A model generated the notes under the pieces. The model was given only the letters and a program-made list of their open reading frames with translations, was not told the DNA's origin and made no database searches. The translations under genes and the position numbers were made by a program. This document shows positions 62,601-64,000 of a stretch of DNA of 64,000 nucleotides, one piece after another. Every line of letters starts with the position of its first letter. Position 1 is the first letter of the stretch. This DNA is from Phascolarctos cinereus (Eukaryota; Chordata; Mammalia; Diprotodontia; Phascolarctidae). The stretch lies in the NCBI RefSeq assembly GCF_002099425.1, contig NW_018344274.1:1423001-1487000 (forward strand). Reading direction: 5' to 3'.

Positions 62601-62798
62601 CTGAAACTGCAGTAAATTCTTGTAGACCTTCCAAATGTATTGTCTCAGAGACTTTCTGTCTTACAGTAATTTAAGTCTTTTCCATGTCCTACTAGAGGAT
62701 TTTCTCAGAATTCGGTATACCTTCAAAGCAGTCTAGAGGGATCAGACTTTGGGGGATTGAAACAGATTTTTCTCGCATTAGAAAAATACAAATTAAGG

Positions 62799-64000
62799 GA
62801 AGGGGATCTAAGATGGCAGAGTCAGAGAAGCACTGAGTTGAACTGCCAAATTCCACTCCAAACAACTCCAAAATAATGTCTCAAATTGAATTCTGGAGTG
62901 GCAGAACCAACAAAAGATCACGTAAAACAATTTTCCAGTCCAAGACAACTTGGGAGGTCAATAGGAAAGGTCTGTTTCATCAGGGTGGGGATGAAGCCTG
63001 GAGTGCAGTGCAGACCATGCAGACCCAGCCCGGGCTGCACTGCAGCACTAGCAGTGGCCCTTTGGAAGAGGCTACATTGATGCTGGCAGCAACTTCAGAT
63101 TCAGGAGCTCTCAGCCCATGGACAATAGGAATAAGACAACTTGTTGGAAGAAGATTGGCCTTTTCTGGCCTTGGGTTCAGGACCCTGTTATATTACCTAT
63201 ATAGGTCCCAGAGCCAAAAGAAGTGATAACACTTCCACAGCAGGGGAGAAGGTACCTTGGTTGTGGTTCTGGGGTGGGAGAGAACTGCTTGTAGTCACAG
63301 GGAGACTAAGAACCCTGGTCTCAATTTTGAGACAGAGGAAGCACTAGCAATTGTGGCTGCAGGAGAATAGGGAACTTGTTCACATTCCCAGGGCCAGGAG
63401 CAGTGCTAGAACAGGGGGCTACAGGGAAATAAGATCTCTTCCTGGGTAAAGACCAAAACAGATCAGGAAAGCAGTGGCCACACATCTCCTTTGACCATAC
63501 CACTGAAAACCTACAGACCTCCAAAGCTAGCTCTGAAAATAGCAATATGAAAGACCTGAAGCTTCAGTGCCTGCTTCAGCCTGGGAGCAGAGCCCAACTT
63601 TAACATAAAGTTAAAAATCAAGAAATAGCCTGGAAAAATAATCAAAGAACAAACAAAAATAACATGTTCATAAGAAGTTACTACGGTGACATGGAAGATC
63701 AAGACCCAAACCCAGGAGAAGACAATGAAGTCAAAGTAGTTACAAGTAAAGTCTCAAATTTAAAAATGTGAATTGGATATAAGCCCAACAAGAATTCCTG
63801 AAAGAGCTCAAAAAGGATTTTTAAAATAAAATTAGAGGTAGAGGGGAAATTGGGAAAAGAAATGAGGGTGAAACAGAAAAATAATGAAAAGAGAGTCAAC
63901 AACTTAGTAAAACAGGCACAAAAAACACAGAATTGGCCAAATGGAAAAAGAGGTACCGAAGAAAATGATTCCTTAAAAATCAGAATTGGGCAAGTGGAAA
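62799..64000 (+). repeat. Marsupial L1 LINE, 5' end, continuing past the window
   Basis: Starts with GGGGATCTAAGATGGCAGAG, a typical marsupial L1 5' motif. The 5' UTR includes AGGTCAATAGGAAAGGTCTG. ORF1 begins about 63664-63691 with MEDQDPNPGEDNEVKV. A TGA cuts the frame at about 63770, so the copy is not intact. Downstream Lys/Glu-rich codons in other frames correspond to the ORF1 coiled coil. Because the 5' end is kept, it may be near full length. Confidence 0.82.

Noticed and set aside
61230-61560. LTR-like words (ACAATAAAACTATAAAAACC, CACTAATAAATGAATTTTCC)
   Set aside because: No paired end, no target duplication and no family match; too weak to list as an element.
62876-63226. 116-codon plus-strand open frame
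   Set aside because: It lies in the 5' UTR of the L1 element and is not a host gene.

Overview
The window looks like intronic and exonic DNA of a marsupial. The evidence is the repeat content: tRNA-headed SINEs of the marsupial MAR1/WSINE/WALLSI type, CORE-SINEs, abundant old L2 and CR1/L3 LINEs, marsupial-type L1 pieces and short hAT elements. The species cannot be fixed from the sequence alone.

One protein-coding gene fills almost the whole window on the minus strand: PKD1L1 (polycystin-1-like 1), recognised by exon-by-exon similarity to the human protein as I remember it. I place 22 coding exons, running in transcription order from 62600 down to 1223, about 4.2 kb of coding sequence. Both ends lie outside the window. 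Splice phases agree at every junction except one gap: an exon between 62206 and 58821 that the phases require but that I did not find. The encoded part is extracellular: a poorly conserved N-terminal segment (62600-62206), PKD-like modules (58821-41384), three clearer PKD modules (41730-32944), and a long REJ-type region (33076-3533) with a serine/threonine-rich linker. The last exon (1418-1223) reaches the segment before the GPS/GAIN, PLAT and membrane regions, which lie beyond the left edge. The family is known to act in ciliary polycystin complexes with PKD2-type channels and in left-right axis formation.

Four gene details deserve attention: an apparent 1-base frame break in the linker exon 15893-16287, a donor site made by a (GT)n microsatellite after the last exon, a GC-AG intron after exon 39276-39500, and degenerate PKD-like modules upstream of those I recall in human.

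Introns hold the rest. 1-1222 has an L1-related tail and a microsatellite. 3.7-10.1 kb is dominated by antisense L2. 18-26 kb mixes L1, L2, CORE-SINEs and a (TATC)/(GATA) palindrome. 26.8-31.4 kb has LTR-element-like fossils, a hAT element with intact 8-bp target duplication, and an L1 3' end. 38-41 kb has SINEs and antisense L2. 42-53 kb has SINEs, L2, CR1/L3 and a CTCF-like motif. 53.5-62 kb is rich in young SINEs, several with intact target duplications and one nested in an older SINE. 62.8-64 kb is the 5' end of an L1 that continues past the window. I see no other host gene, no RNA gene and no CRISPR array.
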